Assembly: GCF_001514145.1 (NCBI RefSeq)
Contig: NZ_KQ948683.1
Coordinates: 1 to 64,000 of the forward strand
Source of the DNA: Streptomyces canus
GTDB lineage: Bacteria; Actinomycetota; Actinomycetes; Streptomycetales; Streptomycetaceae
Direction of reading: 5' to 3'
Length of the DNA stretch: 64,000 bases
In this document: positions 26,168 to 34,930 of the stretch, piece after piece
How the letters are laid out: every line of letters starts with the position of its first letter
How positions within the stretch are numbered: position 1 is the first letter of the stretch
Position numbers and translations under genes: made by a program
Notes under the pieces: generated by a model
Told to the model about the DNA's origin: nothing
What the model saw: only the letters and a program-made list of their open reading frames with translations
Databases searched by the model: none

Positions 26168-27934
26168 ATGACCGCCGCACCGACCGGCCCGGCCTTCCCC
26201 GTCCACGACATACCCTTCAGCACGCCCGGATCGTGGTTCGGCATCTCTCCCGTGCTGGCGGAGAAGACGCGCGCCGAGGACCTCCACCTCGTCTCGCACC
26301 AGAACGGCATGCACGCCGTCCTGCGCCTCCTCCCCCTCGACACGGCGACGGGCGACCGCGCCGAGACCCGCGTCGAGGCGACACCGGGCCTGCTCAGCTG
26401 GACCGGCGCGGCAGGCCGCATCGACCTCGCCTACGAGTCGCCCGACACCGTACGCATTCACGGCCAGGAGCTGGATCTTCGCGTCACCGCGGCGGCGCAG
26501 AAACTGACCCCCTTCGGCGGCACCTACTTCTACCGCGACCCGGTGGACGACGCGCACGTGTTCACCTCCTACGAGACCGGGCGCCGCTACCGGATCACCG
26601 TTCTGTCCGGCACGGTCGCCGACGTGTCCGGTTCCCAGGCCCTGGGCACAGCTGACCGCGGTCTCACGGTCATCGCCGAACCCGACGGATCATGGGAGAT
26701 CGCGGTCGAGGAACTCGACAGCGCGCGACGGCCCTACCGCTCGTCGGCGACGTTCGGCGAGGTCCATGAGGCCGCGCGGCAGTCGTTCGCCGAGTTCTCC
26801 GGCACCGTCGCCCCGTGGTGCTCGGCCGTCACCCCGGCCGCCGAACTCGCCGCCTACGTCGTCTGGTCGGCGACCGTGCGCCCGGCGGGTCTGGTCACCC
26901 GGCCCGCCGTGCTGATGTCCAAGCACTGGATGGACAAGGTGTGGAGCTGGGACCACTGCTTCAACGCCCTTGCCCTGGCCCCCGGTTCCCCCGGTCTCGC
27001 CTGGGACCAGTTCTCCCTCCCCTTCGACCACCAGGACGACAGCGGCGCACTGCCCGACTCCGTCACCCACTCCGAGGTCCTCTACAACTTCGTCAAACCG
27101 CCCATCCACGGCTGGGCCTTCGGTCACCTGCGCCGCCTGCTCCCCGAGCCGCTCACCCCGGCGCAGCTGACCGAGGCGTACGACAGACTGACCCGCTGGA
27201 CGGACTTCTGGCTGACCGCGCGGCGCGCATCCGGCGCCACCCTGCCCCACTACCAGCATGGAAACGACAGCGGCTGGGACAACGCCACCACCTTCGACCC
27301 CGGACGCCTCGCCGTCACCGCCGACCTCGCCGCCATGCTGATCCTCCAGCTCGACGAACTGGCCCTGCTGGCCGGCGAACTGGGCTTCCCGGACGACGCC
27401 CGGCGCCGCACCGAGACAGCCGACGCCATCCAGGCGGTACTGCTGGACGAGCTGTGGGACGGCGAACGGTTCCTGAGCCGGCCCGCTCACGGCGGAGCCC
27501 CAACCGAGAGCGCCAGCCTGCTCGACCTGATGCCGATCGTGCTCGGTGACCGCCTGCCCGCCAAGGTCCGTGACCGGCTCGCCGAACAGATCGAGACCCA
27601 CCTCACCGCGTTCGGCCTGGCGACCGAACACCCCGGCTCCCCCCACTACGAGCCCGACGGCTACTGGCGCGGCCCGATCTGGGCCCCCTCCACCGTCCTC
27701 ATCGAGGACGGCCTGCGCCGCGCGGGACATGAACGCCTCGCGGACGAGATCAGCGCCCGCTTCCGCGCCCTGTGCGAAACCTCCGGCTTCGCCGAGAACT
27801 TCGACGCCCTGACCGGCCAAGGACTGCGCGACCGCGCGTACACCTGGACCGCATCCAGCTACCTGCTGCTGGCCCGCGACCACCTTCGCCGCGCGGACAC
27901 CGCGACCGACAGCACTGTCACCGCCACCGCCTGA
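26168..27934 (+). CDS. GH63-like (alpha/alpha)6 glycosidase, 588 aa
   Basis: Predicted cytosolic exo-glycosidase of the GH63/amylo-alpha-1,6-glucosidase-like clan. Seen: an N-terminal beta domain to about residue 230, then a toroid with KHWMDKVWSWDHCFNALAL, FDHQDDSGALPDSVTHSEVL, LPHYQHGNDSGWDNATTF and PDGYWRGPIWAPSTVLIEDG. The last two blocks are typical of GH63 and mannosylglycerate-hydrolase-type enzymes and contain the likely catalytic acids. ATG 26168 has no strong ribosome-binding site. An imperfect ACAAC...GTTGT inverted repeat (26106-26124) lies in the leader and could be regulatory. The linkage specificity is not predictable by eye. Confidence 0.8.
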   Translation: MTAAPTGPAFPVHDIPFSTPGSWFGISPVLAEKTRAEDLHLVSHQNGMHAVLRLLPLDTATGDRAETRVEATPGLLSWTGAAGRIDLAYESPDTVRIHGQELDLRVTAAAQKLTPFGGTYFYRDPVDDAHVFTSYETGRRYRITVLSGTVADVSGSQALGTADRGLTVIAEPDGSWEIAVEELDSARRPYRSSATFGEVHEAARQSFAEFSGTVAPWCSAVTPAAELAAYVVWSATVRPAGLVTRPAVLMSKHWMDKVWSWDHCFNALALAPGSPGLAWDQFSLPFDHQDDSGALPDSVTHSEVLYNFVKPPIHGWAFGHLRRLLPEPLTPAQLTEAYDRLTRWTDFWLTARRASGATLPHYQHGNDSGWDNATTFDPGRLAVTADLAAMLILQLDELALLAGELGFPDDARRRTETADAIQAVLLDELWDGERFLSRPAHGGAPTESASLLDLMPIVLGDRLPAKVRDRLAEQIETHLTAFGLATEHPGSPHYEPDGYWRGPIWAPSTVLIEDGLRRAGHERLADEISARFRALCETSGFAENFDALTGQGLRDRAYTWTASSYLLLARDHLRRADTATDSTVTATA

Positions 27935-28021
27935 CCCGCGAGCGACAACCCCACCCAGACGTCCGGCACGGGGGCCGGCGCAGCAACAACCAGCCGCTCA
28001 TCTCTGAAGGGACACGAGCAC

Positions 28022-31000
28022 ATGCCAAGAATCGGGCAAAGACGCTCGACCAGGGGACGCCTTCTCCACGGCATCGCCAAGTCGCTGCTCTCGCTGACCG
28101 TCATAGCCGGGGCCACCACCGTGATGGCGACGCCGGCCTCCGCCGCCACCCCCACCCTCACCGTCGACCTGGGCACCACCACCGGAGCCTTCCACGGCGG
28201 TGCCTCCGGGGCGCTGTACGGCCTGGCCGCCCCGGACGTACCGACGAACAACCTCATCGAGGGGATGGGGCTGCAGACCACCAACACCAAGTACCAGGAC
28301 GGTCAGCAGCACCCCGGCTCGGACGCGCTGGAGGTCGCCAAGCCCTTCGTGGACAGCGGCGGCAAGGACGTCTACATCTACATGACGGACGTGTACCGCA
28401 CGTTCTCCTACGAACGCGCCAGCTACGCCGCTTACCAGGCGGCGATGAAGACCCAGGTCGAGCAGGCGATGGCCAGCCCCTACAAGGACCGGATCGTCCT
28501 CGTCCCCTACAACGAGCCCGACGGCATGTGGTACCCCGGCATGCGCACCCAGGCAGGGCCGCTGGCCGCCTTCAACGCCGAGTGGCTGCAGACCTACAAC
28601 TTCATCAAGGGCATCTGGCCCGAGGCGCGGCTGGCCGGCCCCAACCTCTCCAGCTACACCAGCTTCGCCTTCAACGGCTTCCTCACCTACTGCAAGGCCA
28701 ACAACTGCCTGCCCGACGTCATGACCTGGCACACCCTGGGCAGCCCGGCGGCCGTACGCAGCACGGTCGACTCCTACCGCGCGCTGGAGACCGCCGCGGG
28801 AATCACCACACCGCTGCCCATCAACCTCAACGAGTACGCCTACCGGTACCACCTCACCGACCCCGGTCAGATGGTGCAGTGGATCTCGGCCCTCGAGGAC
28901 GAGAAGGTCGACGGCAACCTGCCGTACTGGAACATCAACGGCACCCTCGGCGACTCCGCCGCCGGCCAGAACACCCCCAACGCCCAGTGGTGGCTGTACA
29001 ACTGGTACAGCTCCATGAGCGGCAACACCGTCAAGGTCACCGGCGCCTCCAACAACGACGCGTACACCCTGCAGGGCCTGGCGAGCCTCGACACGGCCAA
29101 GAAGCAGGCCCGTGTCATCCTCGCCGGCGGCGGCACCAGCGGTGACTCGAACACGGTCATCCAGAACATCGACCCCGCGGTCTTCGGCAGCACCGTCCAC
29201 GTCAGCGTGTTCCAGGACCGCTACAGCGGATACATCGGCGCGGCGGGCACCCCGACCCGGCTGTCCGACGCGGATGTCGCCGTCGGTTCCGACGGCTCGA
29301 TCACCCTCCCCATCACCCTCGACGCCATGTCCGCGTACGAGGTGATCGTCTCCCCGGGCGGCACCGGCAGCGCCACCGCCTCCGACAACACCTGGTCGGC
29401 GTCGTACGAGGCCGAGAACGCCACCCTCAGCGGCAGCGGATACAACATCAACACCGAGGGCACGACCGGGAGCATCGCCAAGTTCGCCACTTCCGGCACC
29501 AAGGACGTCGGCGGTCTGCGCACCGGCTCCAGCACGGTGATCTCCTTCCCCGTCTCCGTGCCCACCACCGGCGACTACAACCTGTCGGTGTTCGGCAACA
29601 GCTCCGCCACGTCGACCGCCGTCAAGGGCCCGACGAACGTGTACGCACGGGTCGACGGCGGCGCCTCCACCAGGATCGACATACCGGTGGGCTTCCAGTG
29701 GGTGGTGTGGGGCCACAGCGACACCACCGTGCACCTCACCTCGGGCAGCCACACCATCACGTTGGCCACCACCGGCGACAACGGCGCGGCCACCGACGGC
29801 GACGCCATCATCGACAAGATCGACCTGCAGTACAAGGACGCCTCCGTCCAGGGCACCACGCTCTACGAGGCCGAGCAGGCCGTTCTCTCCGACAGCGGCA
29901 CCGCCACCTACACGTCCCAGGGCCAGTCCGGGGCCGGTGCGGTGAACCTGACGAGCGGCAAGTCCGCGACGTTCTGGGTCTACTCCGCGCGAGACGGATA
30001 CGCCGACCTGACCTCCCGCTTCCGCAACACCGGTCAGGCCGACCTCACGGTCAACGGCAAGACCGTCGACGACCAGACCCTCTCCGGGGCGACGCCCACC
30101 GCCTGGTCCACCTCCACCAACCGGGTCTATCTGGACTCCGGCATCAACAAGGTCAAGGTGACCGGCACCAGCGGCACCCTGGCCCTGGACGACCTGGCCG
30201 TCACCCCGTTCAGCGCCACCGACGCCGTCACCACCGGCAACGTCGTCACCTACCAGGCCGAGGACGGCACCCTCACCGGCACCGCGGCCGCCGACACCAC
30301 CTACAGCCAGGCCGACGGCGGCGTCGTCACCGGCATCGGCGACGGAACAGCCAACTCGCTCACGCTCAACGTCGACGCGCCCTCGGCGGGCACCTACGCC
30401 ATGACCATGCGCTACGCCAACGGCGAGAAGATGACCGTCAGCCGCGGCAACCCCGACATCCTGGTCGAGCACGCCGACGTCAGCGTCAACGGCGGCGACA
30501 CCACCCGCGTCAACTTCGCCAACACCCTGCACTGGAACCAGTTCGCCGACTACACCGTGCCCGTGACCCTCACCAAGGGCACCAACACGGTCAAGTTCAC
30601 CGCCTCACAGCTCTACAACTACGACGGCACCACCATCGGCCTGGTCTACTCCGGCGGCGGCGCCGACATCGGACAGCCGATGCGCTCCAGCTCCGCGCCG
30701 CACTTCGACGAAATCTCCTTCGCACCGCAGAGCCTGCACATCGGCGCCTCGACCGGCTTCTCCTCCACGGCCGTCGCCCAGCACAGCTCGCTCTGCCTCG
30801 AAGACCCCTCCCAGTCCAGCGCCGACGGCACCCAGTACCAGCAGAACACCTGCGGCAGCGGCCAGGAACAGGTCTTCGACTTCCACCCCGTCAGCGGCGC
30901 CACCGACACCTACACCGTCGTCAACCACTCCAGTGGCAAGTGCCTCGACATCTCCGCCTACTCCAAAGCCAACGGGGCCGCCGTCCAGCAGTGGACCTGC

Positions 31001-31216
31001 CACGGAGGCACCAATCAGCGGTTCAAGCTGAACGCGGTGACCGCGCTCGGCAACAGCCACGACTACCAGCTCGTCGCCGTCAACAGCGGCAAGTGCGTCG
31101 ACGTCAGCGACATCTCCACCACCGCCGGCGCCCTCGTCCACCAGTGGACCTGCGACGCGACAAGCGCCCTGACCACCAAGAAGAACCAGATCTGGCGGCT
31201 GCTCGGCAAGGACTGA
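28022..31216 (+). CDS. Secreted GH39-like glycosidase with CBM and ricin-lectin modules, 1064 aa
   Basis: Sec signal SLLSLTVIAGATTVMATPASA, then a clan-A barrel (about residues 45-350) with acid/base Glu at about 165 in VPYNEPDGMW and nucleophile Glu at about 271 in NLNEYAYR, the pattern of GH39/GH51-type retaining enzymes. A small beta domain follows. Then come several carbohydrate-binding beta-sandwiches of CBM35/CBM6 type beginning SYEAENATLSGSG, LYEAEQAVLSDSG and TYQAEDGTLTGTA. A C-terminal ricin-type trefoil (CBM13: CLDISAYSKANGAAVQQWTC, CVDVSDISTTAGALVHQWTC) ends at the stop. GAAGGGA precedes the ATG. It is probably a wall-bound side-chain-releasing enzyme for arabinogalactan-like substrates; the exact family and product are inferred. 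Confidence 0.8.
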   Translation: MPRIGQRRSTRGRLLHGIAKSLLSLTVIAGATTVMATPASAATPTLTVDLGTTTGAFHGGASGALYGLAAPDVPTNNLIEGMGLQTTNTKYQDGQQHPGSDALEVAKPFVDSGGKDVYIYMTDVYRTFSYERASYAAYQAAMKTQVEQAMASPYKDRIVLVPYNEPDGMWYPGMRTQAGPLAAFNAEWLQTYNFIKGIWPEARLAGPNLSSYTSFAFNGFLTYCKANNCLPDVMTWHTLGSPAAVRSTVDSYRALETAAGITTPLPINLNEYAYRYHLTDPGQMVQWISALEDEKVDGNLPYWNINGTLGDSAAGQNTPNAQWWLYNWYSSMSGNTVKVTGASNNDAYTLQGLASLDTAKKQARVILAGGGTSGDSNTVIQNIDPAVFGSTVHVSVFQDRYSGYIGAAGTPTRLSDADVAVGSDGSITLPITLDAMSAYEVIVSPGGTGSATASDNTWSASYEAENATLSGSGYNINTEGTTGSIAKFATSGTKDVGGLRTGSSTVISFPVSVPTTGDYNLSVFGNSSATSTAVKGPTNVYARVDGGASTRIDIPVGFQWVVWGHSDTTVHLTSGSHTITLATTGDNGAATDGDAIIDKIDLQYKDASVQGTTLYEAEQAVLSDSGTATYTSQGQSGAGAVNLTSGKSATFWVYSARDGYADLTSRFRNTGQADLTVNGKTVDDQTLSGATPTAWSTSTNRVYLDSGINKVKVTGTSGTLALDDLAVTPFSATDAVTTGNVVTYQAEDGTLTGTAAADTTYSQADGGVVTGIGDGTANSLTLNVDAPSAGTYAMTMRYANGEKMTVSRGNPDILVEHADVSVNGGDTTRVNFANTLHWNQFADYTVPVTLTKGTNTVKFTASQLYNYDGTTIGLVYSGGGADIGQPMRSSSAPHFDEISFAPQSLHIGASTGFSSTAVAQHSSLCLEDPSQSSADGTQYQQNTCGSGQEQVFDFHPVSGATDTYTVVNHSSGKCLDISAYSKANGAAVQQWTCHGGTNQRFKLNAVTALGNSHDYQLVAVNSGKCVDVSDISTTAGALVHQWTCDATSALTTKKNQIWRLLGKD

Positions 31217-31286
31217 CCAGCAACGGATTCCGCTGAGTCGCCCAGCCGGTCGACAGGAACAGGCCCCGCTCCCCTGCAGGGCCCAG

Positions 31287-31319
31287 GAGAGGGCCACGAC
31301 ACCCGGTCGTGGCCCTCTC
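31287..31319 (+). terminator. Hairpin terminator after the GH39-like gene
   Basis: A perfect 14-bp stem (31287-31300 with 31306-31319) with a 5-base loop, about 70 bases past the stop codon. It closes the second sugar cluster and the polysaccharide half. Confidence 0.75.
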
Positions 31320-31379
31320 CACATGCATACCAGCGTCTCCAGCCCCCGCCGACTGCCGTGGTGCGGCCGGGAGGGCCCC

Positions 31380-31700
31380 GCGCCCGGCAAACACACCGGG
31401 CCGGAGCCGGTGGGCCGCCTTCTCGCCCGTCACCCACGCCTGCTTCTGATCGTGGCGCACATGGGAACGCCGGAGTACACCGACTTCCTGGACCGCCGTG
31501 GTGTCGGACAACAGGGGGATGCGCGACTTCCTGGACCTGGCCGAGCGGTACGACGAGGTGCTCTGTGCACGACCCTGGCATTCGCGGATTTCAGCGAGCG
31601 CTTCCACCCCTTCCCGGGGACCGAACGCGGCCGGCTCGCCGACCTGGGCGATCGGATTCTGCTCGGCTCCGGGGTCCTGGCCTCCGGGGAGCTCTTGGAG
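31380..31700 (+). pseudogene. Amidohydrolase (PF04909-type) remnant with several frameshifts
   Basis: Short stretches in different frames read like the C-terminal half of an amidohydrolase_2 enzyme: EPVGRLLARHPRLLLIVAHM and GTPEYTDFLD, then a shift to MRDFLDLAERYDEVL, then TLAFADFSERFHPFPGTERG and RLADLGDRILLGSG. The metal-binding His of VAHMG survives, but GSD is now GSG and no start is present. It is clearly non-functional, and probably belonged to the catabolic half. Confidence 0.6.
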
Positions 31701-31813
31701 ATGGCGTCCAGGGCCACGAGCCTCAGGAGGCCGACGCAATTTCACCAGAGCGTCTCAGTCTTCTCGGCGCCGTCATGTCCAGCCCTGGGCAGTGGCACCG
31801 CGACCCTAGGATA

Positions 31814-31824
31814 TTTAATTTAAG
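31814..31824. promoter_or_regulatory. AT-rich TTTAATTTAAG site before the MBL-fold gene
   Basis: TTTAATTTAAG stands out in about 70% GC DNA, 44 bases before the TTG start. A close relative (TTAATTTAATTTAG, 34871-34884) lies between the CitE-type and acyl-CoA dehydrogenase genes. Both may be operators of the nearby TetR protein (37225) or simply AT-rich promoter elements. Confidence 0.4.
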
Positions 31825-31867
31825 ATAGGATAGATTTCTTCTGTCGAGCGCGACACGGGAGCAGGCC

Positions 31868-32905
31868 TTGGCGACACCACTGTTGGATCAGCCCGACGAC
31901 TGGACCGAGCCCGGCGCCCACCCCGTCGTGGAGCATGTCTACCGCGTCCCTCTGGCGCTGCCCGTGGACGGACTGGCGGCGGTCAACGTCTATCTGATCG
32001 AGGATCCCGGCGGACTGGTACTGATCGACGCGGGCTGGGCCAGGCCGGAGACCGAGAAGGCGCTCGTCGAGGCACTGCAGAGCCTGGGACACGGACTCGG
32101 GGACATCGACCAGGTCATCGTGACCCACGCCCACTGGGACCACTACACCCAGGCACTGGCGTTGCGCGAATCGCTGGGCACCCGGGTGCGGGTCGGCCGG
32201 GAAGAGCGTCACACGATCGAGGGCTTCGACCTGGACGACGGGATATGGCCCCGCCAGGTCGACCTGCTGCGCGAGTGCGGTGCGCCCGGGCTGGCGGCCC
32301 TGGTGGATGCCGTGCCGGTAGAACAGCAGGACCGGGACATGCCGTTCGGCCCACCGGACGCATGGCTGTCGGACGGTGAACGGATCGTCCTAGCGGACCG
32401 CCGTCTGGACGTGCGGGCCACACCCGGCCACACCCGCGGTCATGTGGTGGTCGGGGACCCCCGCGCAGGCCTGCTGTTCTCCGGTGACCACGTACTGCCG
32501 CACATCACCCCGTCGCTGGGATTCGAACGGTCGCCGGAGAAGTACCCGCTGCGGTCCTATCTCGCCTCCCTGCGCATGGTCCGGGAACTGCCGGACGCGC
32601 TGCTGCTGCCCGCGCACGGACCCGTGACCAGGAGCGTCCACACGCGGGTGGACGAACTGATCGCGCATCATGAGGAGCGGCTGGACGAGGTGCTGCGCCA
32701 GGTGGCTTCCGGCGCGGAGACGGCCTACGCGGTGGCGCGCGCTCTGCCGTGGACCCGGCGGCAGCGCCGGCTGGACGACCTTCCACTCGTCCACCAGATG
32801 ACCGCGGTGCTGGAGATCGACGCCCACCTGGACGTCCTGGCCCAGCAGGGCGCGGTCCTCTGGCAGCGTGCCGACGGAGTCCGGCGGTTCGCTCCGGTCC
32901 GTTGA
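31868..32905 (+). CDS. Metallo-beta-lactamase-fold hydrolase, 345 aa
   Basis: Predicted dinuclear-zinc hydrolase of the glyoxalase II/lactonase/thioesterase-like MBL group. Seen: the metal motif THAHWDH (HxHxDH) at about residue 84, downstream ligands in TPGHTRGHVVVGD and FSGDHVLPHI, and the late His in LLLPAHGPV. About 90 extra C-terminal residues form a helical tail. The start is TTG 31868 with GGGAG eight bases upstream. It ends 13 bases before the oppositely oriented MaoC gene's stop, so the two are convergent. In this context, hydrolysis of a CoA thioester or lactone intermediate is plausible but unproven. Confidence 0.8.
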   Translation: MATPLLDQPDDWTEPGAHPVVEHVYRVPLALPVDGLAAVNVYLIEDPGGLVLIDAGWARPETEKALVEALQSLGHGLGDIDQVIVTHAHWDHYTQALALRESLGTRVRVGREERHTIEGFDLDDGIWPRQVDLLRECGAPGLAALVDAVPVEQQDRDMPFGPPDAWLSDGERIVLADRRLDVRATPGHTRGHVVVGDPRAGLLFSGDHVLPHITPSLGFERSPEKYPLRSYLASLRMVRELPDALLLPAHGPVTRSVHTRVDELIAHHEERLDEVLRQVASGAETAYAVARALPWTRRQRRLDDLPLVHQMTAVLEIDAHLDVLAQQGAVLWQRADGVRRFAPVR

Positions 32906-32918
32906 CCCGCCGTGCTTA

Positions 32919-33968
32919 TCAGGCGAGCACGACGGCGTACCTCCAGTCCAGGACGTCGCGCGGCGGTTCGTCGGCGTGGACGGCGCGGACCTTCGACCGC
33001 AGATGCACCAGCCCGCCGTGACCGTCCAGCGGGTGTACGCGCTCCACGGCGACGGTGCTGTGCAGGGTGTCGCCCTCGTGGACGGGGCCGAGGTGGTCGC
33101 AGCCGTGCCACCCGGCCACGGTGACAATGGACGGGAGAGCCCGGGCCGCCTGGGCGAGGGCCACGCCGATCGTGTGGCCGCCGTAGACCAGCCGCCGGCC
33201 GCCCGCCGCGCTCTGATCGTGATGCGCCATGGCCACGTTGAGCGTCAGCCGCGCCAGCTCGGGCGCGCTCGACACGACGTCCCCGCCGCCGACCTCCCAG
33301 AGGGTCCCCTCGGCGAGGTCGGTCGGCCGGGGTCCGGCCACCCGTTGCGCGAACCGGTCGAGTCGCCATCCCTCAGCGACGGCGGCGAGCGCGGCACCGC
33401 CGGGCGCGGCACCCACCACGTCGAGGTCGGCGGCGTGGCCGGTGTCCGTGTCCGGGTTGCGCAGCGGCAGCATGGCGCAGCGCCAGAAGTCCAGCACCGG
33501 GCGGTCGTGCTGATCGGTGGTGGTGATCCTCAGGGCGGCCAGTCCGGTGGGGCGACGCCCCTCGCGCGCCCTGTTCTGGCGCAGCGCGACGACTTCCGTG
33601 GTGGTGCGCAGGGTGTCGCCGATGAGGGGGGCACGGCGCAGGACCAGCCCGCGGTAGAAGAGATTGGCCTTCACATGATGGGTGGCCAGCGTGGACTGGC
33701 CGATGGCCACGTCCCAGACCAGGGCCGGGTGCGCAAGTGGGGCCCGGCCGGTCACCGCGCGGCTCAGCTCCTCGTCCAGCGGGAGCGCGAGCCGGTCCCC
33801 CACGATCGCCTGGTGGGTGGCGGCGTGCCCGGCGGTGAGCGTCATCGCGGGTGCCCCGCCGAAGACCTGACCCACCGCCAGTTCGTCGAAGTACGGCCCC
33901 TCGGCCGTACGCTCCGTACGAGCCGTGGATGCCGTGTGCACCGTTTCCACCGTACGTTCCTCGCTCAT
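32919..33968 (-). CDS. Double-hotdog MaoC-type CoA hydratase/dehydratase, 349 aa
   Basis: Predicted hydratase of unsaturated acyl-CoA, most like the mesaconyl-/itaconyl-CoA hydratase group by length (about 340-350) and by having two fused MaoC hotdog domains. The N-terminal domain contains DELAVGQVFGGAPAMTLTAG and the C-terminal one RRLVYGGHTIGVALAQAARA. The ATG at 33968 overlaps the CitE-type lyase's TGA (ATGA), so the proteins are made together. A hydratase coupled to a CitE-type lyase fits hydration to a malyl-/citramalyl-type CoA followed by C-C cleavage. The longer frame upstream is a shadow of the lyase gene. Confidence 0.85.
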   Translation of the reverse strand: MSEERTVETVHTASTARTERTAEGPYFDELAVGQVFGGAPAMTLTAGHAATHQAIVGDRLALPLDEELSRAVTGRAPLAHPALVWDVAIGQSTLATHHVKANLFYRGLVLRRAPLIGDTLRTTTEVVALRQNRAREGRRPTGLAALRITTTDQHDRPVLDFWRCAMLPLRNPDTDTGHAADLDVVGAAPGGAALAAVAEGWRLDRFAQRVAGPRPTDLAEGTLWEVGGGDVVSSAPELARLTLNVAMAHHDQSAAGGRRLVYGGHTIGVALAQAARALPSIVTVAGWHGCDHLGPVHEGDTLHSTVAVERVHPLDGHGGLVHLRSKVRAVHADEPPRDVLDWRYAVVLA

Positions 33969-34852
33969 GCCCGCGAGCCTCCCGCCTTCGCCAGTACGCG
34001 TCGCGCCGACAGCGCGACGGCCTCGTCGAGCATCCGGCCGTCCAGAGCGACGGCACCCTTGGCTTGCACCCTGCCCCGCTCCAGCGCGGCCAGCACCGCC
34101 CGTGCCCGCTCCACCTCGTCCGCCGTCGGCGTGAACGCCTCGTTCACCGGCTGGATCTGGCCGGGATGGATGACCCACTTGCCGTCGAAGCCGAGCTGCG
34201 CGGCGCGCTGCACGTGCTCGGCGAACCGCTCGTCGGCCGCCACCCCGAGATACGGCCCGTCCAGGGCGGCGAGACCCGCGCTGCGGGCTGCCGTCAGGAC
34301 GCCGTCCTGGGCGCGCAGCCAGGTCTCGGCCGGGACGTCCGCCGCGCGGCCCAGTGAGGCCGCCAGGTCGGCGTAGCCGATGATCAGGGTGGTCAGCCGA
34401 GGAGTGGCCGTTACGATCTCCCGCAGGTTGGCCAGGCCGGCCGCCGTCTCGATCAGCGCCTGCACGGTGACGGGCTCGACGCGCCCGGCGGCGGCCTCAA
34501 CGCCGTCCAGCAGCCGCTCCACAAATGCCAGGTCGCCGGCGGACTCCACCTTGGGCAGCACGATCGACGCCGCGCCCGCCCGGCCCGCGCAGACGATGAC
34601 ATCCTCATGGCACCACGGCGTCCGTGGCGCGTTGACCCGTACGGCGATCCGCGGGCCGATCTCCGCGGACCTGTTCAGCCAGGAGGCGACCAGGTCCCGC
34701 GCTCCGGCCTTGCCGGCCGGGGGCACCGAGTCCTCGATGTCGAGCACGATCTCGTCCACTGCGGATGCGGCCGCCTTCGCGATCTTGCGATCGTCCGATC
34801 CCGGCACCGACAGACACGACCTGACCGCACCAACCGGGTTGTCCTCAGCCAT
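33965..34852 (-). CDS. CitE-like CoA-ester lyase (malyl-/citramalyl-CoA type), 295 aa
   Basis: Mg-dependent aldol-type lyase of the CitE/HpcH barrel family. Seen: RSCLSVPGSDDRKIAKAAAS, the metal-region DEIVLDIEDSVPPAGK, catalytic-region RVNAPRTPW, VLPKVESAGD, QALIETAAGLANL and GKWVIHPGQIQPVNEAF. All are standard blocks, including the Glu that binds Mg. ATG 34852 has GAGAGG upstream; a GTG at 34870 is an alternative. It diverges from the acyl-CoA dehydrogenase at 34931 across a short AT-rich promoter region. Mycobacteria have a comparable citE/MaoC/acyl-CoA dehydrogenase cluster linked to leucine or itaconate breakdown. Confidence 0.88.
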   Translation of the reverse strand: MAEDNPVGAVRSCLSVPGSDDRKIAKAAASAVDEIVLDIEDSVPPAGKAGARDLVASWLNRSAEIGPRIAVRVNAPRTPWCHEDVIVCAGRAGAASIVLPKVESAGDLAFVERLLDGVEAAAGRVEPVTVQALIETAAGLANLREIVTATPRLTTLIIGYADLAASLGRAADVPAETWLRAQDGVLTAARSAGLAALDGPYLGVAADERFAEHVQRAAQLGFDGKWVIHPGQIQPVNEAFTPTADEVERARAVLAALERGRVQAKGAVALDGRMLDEAVALSARRVLAKAGGSRA

Positions 34853-34870
34853 CCGAACCCCTCTCGTCAC

Positions 34871-34893
34871 TTAATTTAATTTAGACTATAATC
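34871..34893. promoter_or_regulatory. AT-rich divergent promoter/operator region
   Basis: TTAATTTAATTTAG is followed by TATAAT within ACTATAATCGG (34886-34891), between divergent genes only 78 bases apart. TATAAT is a consensus -10 for the rightward acyl-CoA dehydrogenase. The TTTAATTTA core recurs at 31814. A TetR operator is likely but not proven. Confidence 0.5.
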
Positions 34894-34930
34894 GGAGGCC
34901 AAGCAGCGGAAGCCGAGCGAGGAGACCCGT

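Larger units (their letters stand above)
31217..31867. other. Intergenic stretch with terminator, amidohydrolase remnant and promoter
   Basis: Holds the hairpin at 31287-31319, a frameshifted amidohydrolase remnant and, just before the next gene, an AT-rich TTTAATTTAAG site at 31814-31824. No intact gene. Confidence 0.6.

Noticed and set aside
27998..30532. 844-codon minus-strand open frame
   Set aside because: Shadow of the GH39-like gene. It is Gly/Val-rich without domains, while the plus strand shows a signal peptide, catalytic blocks and CBM modules.
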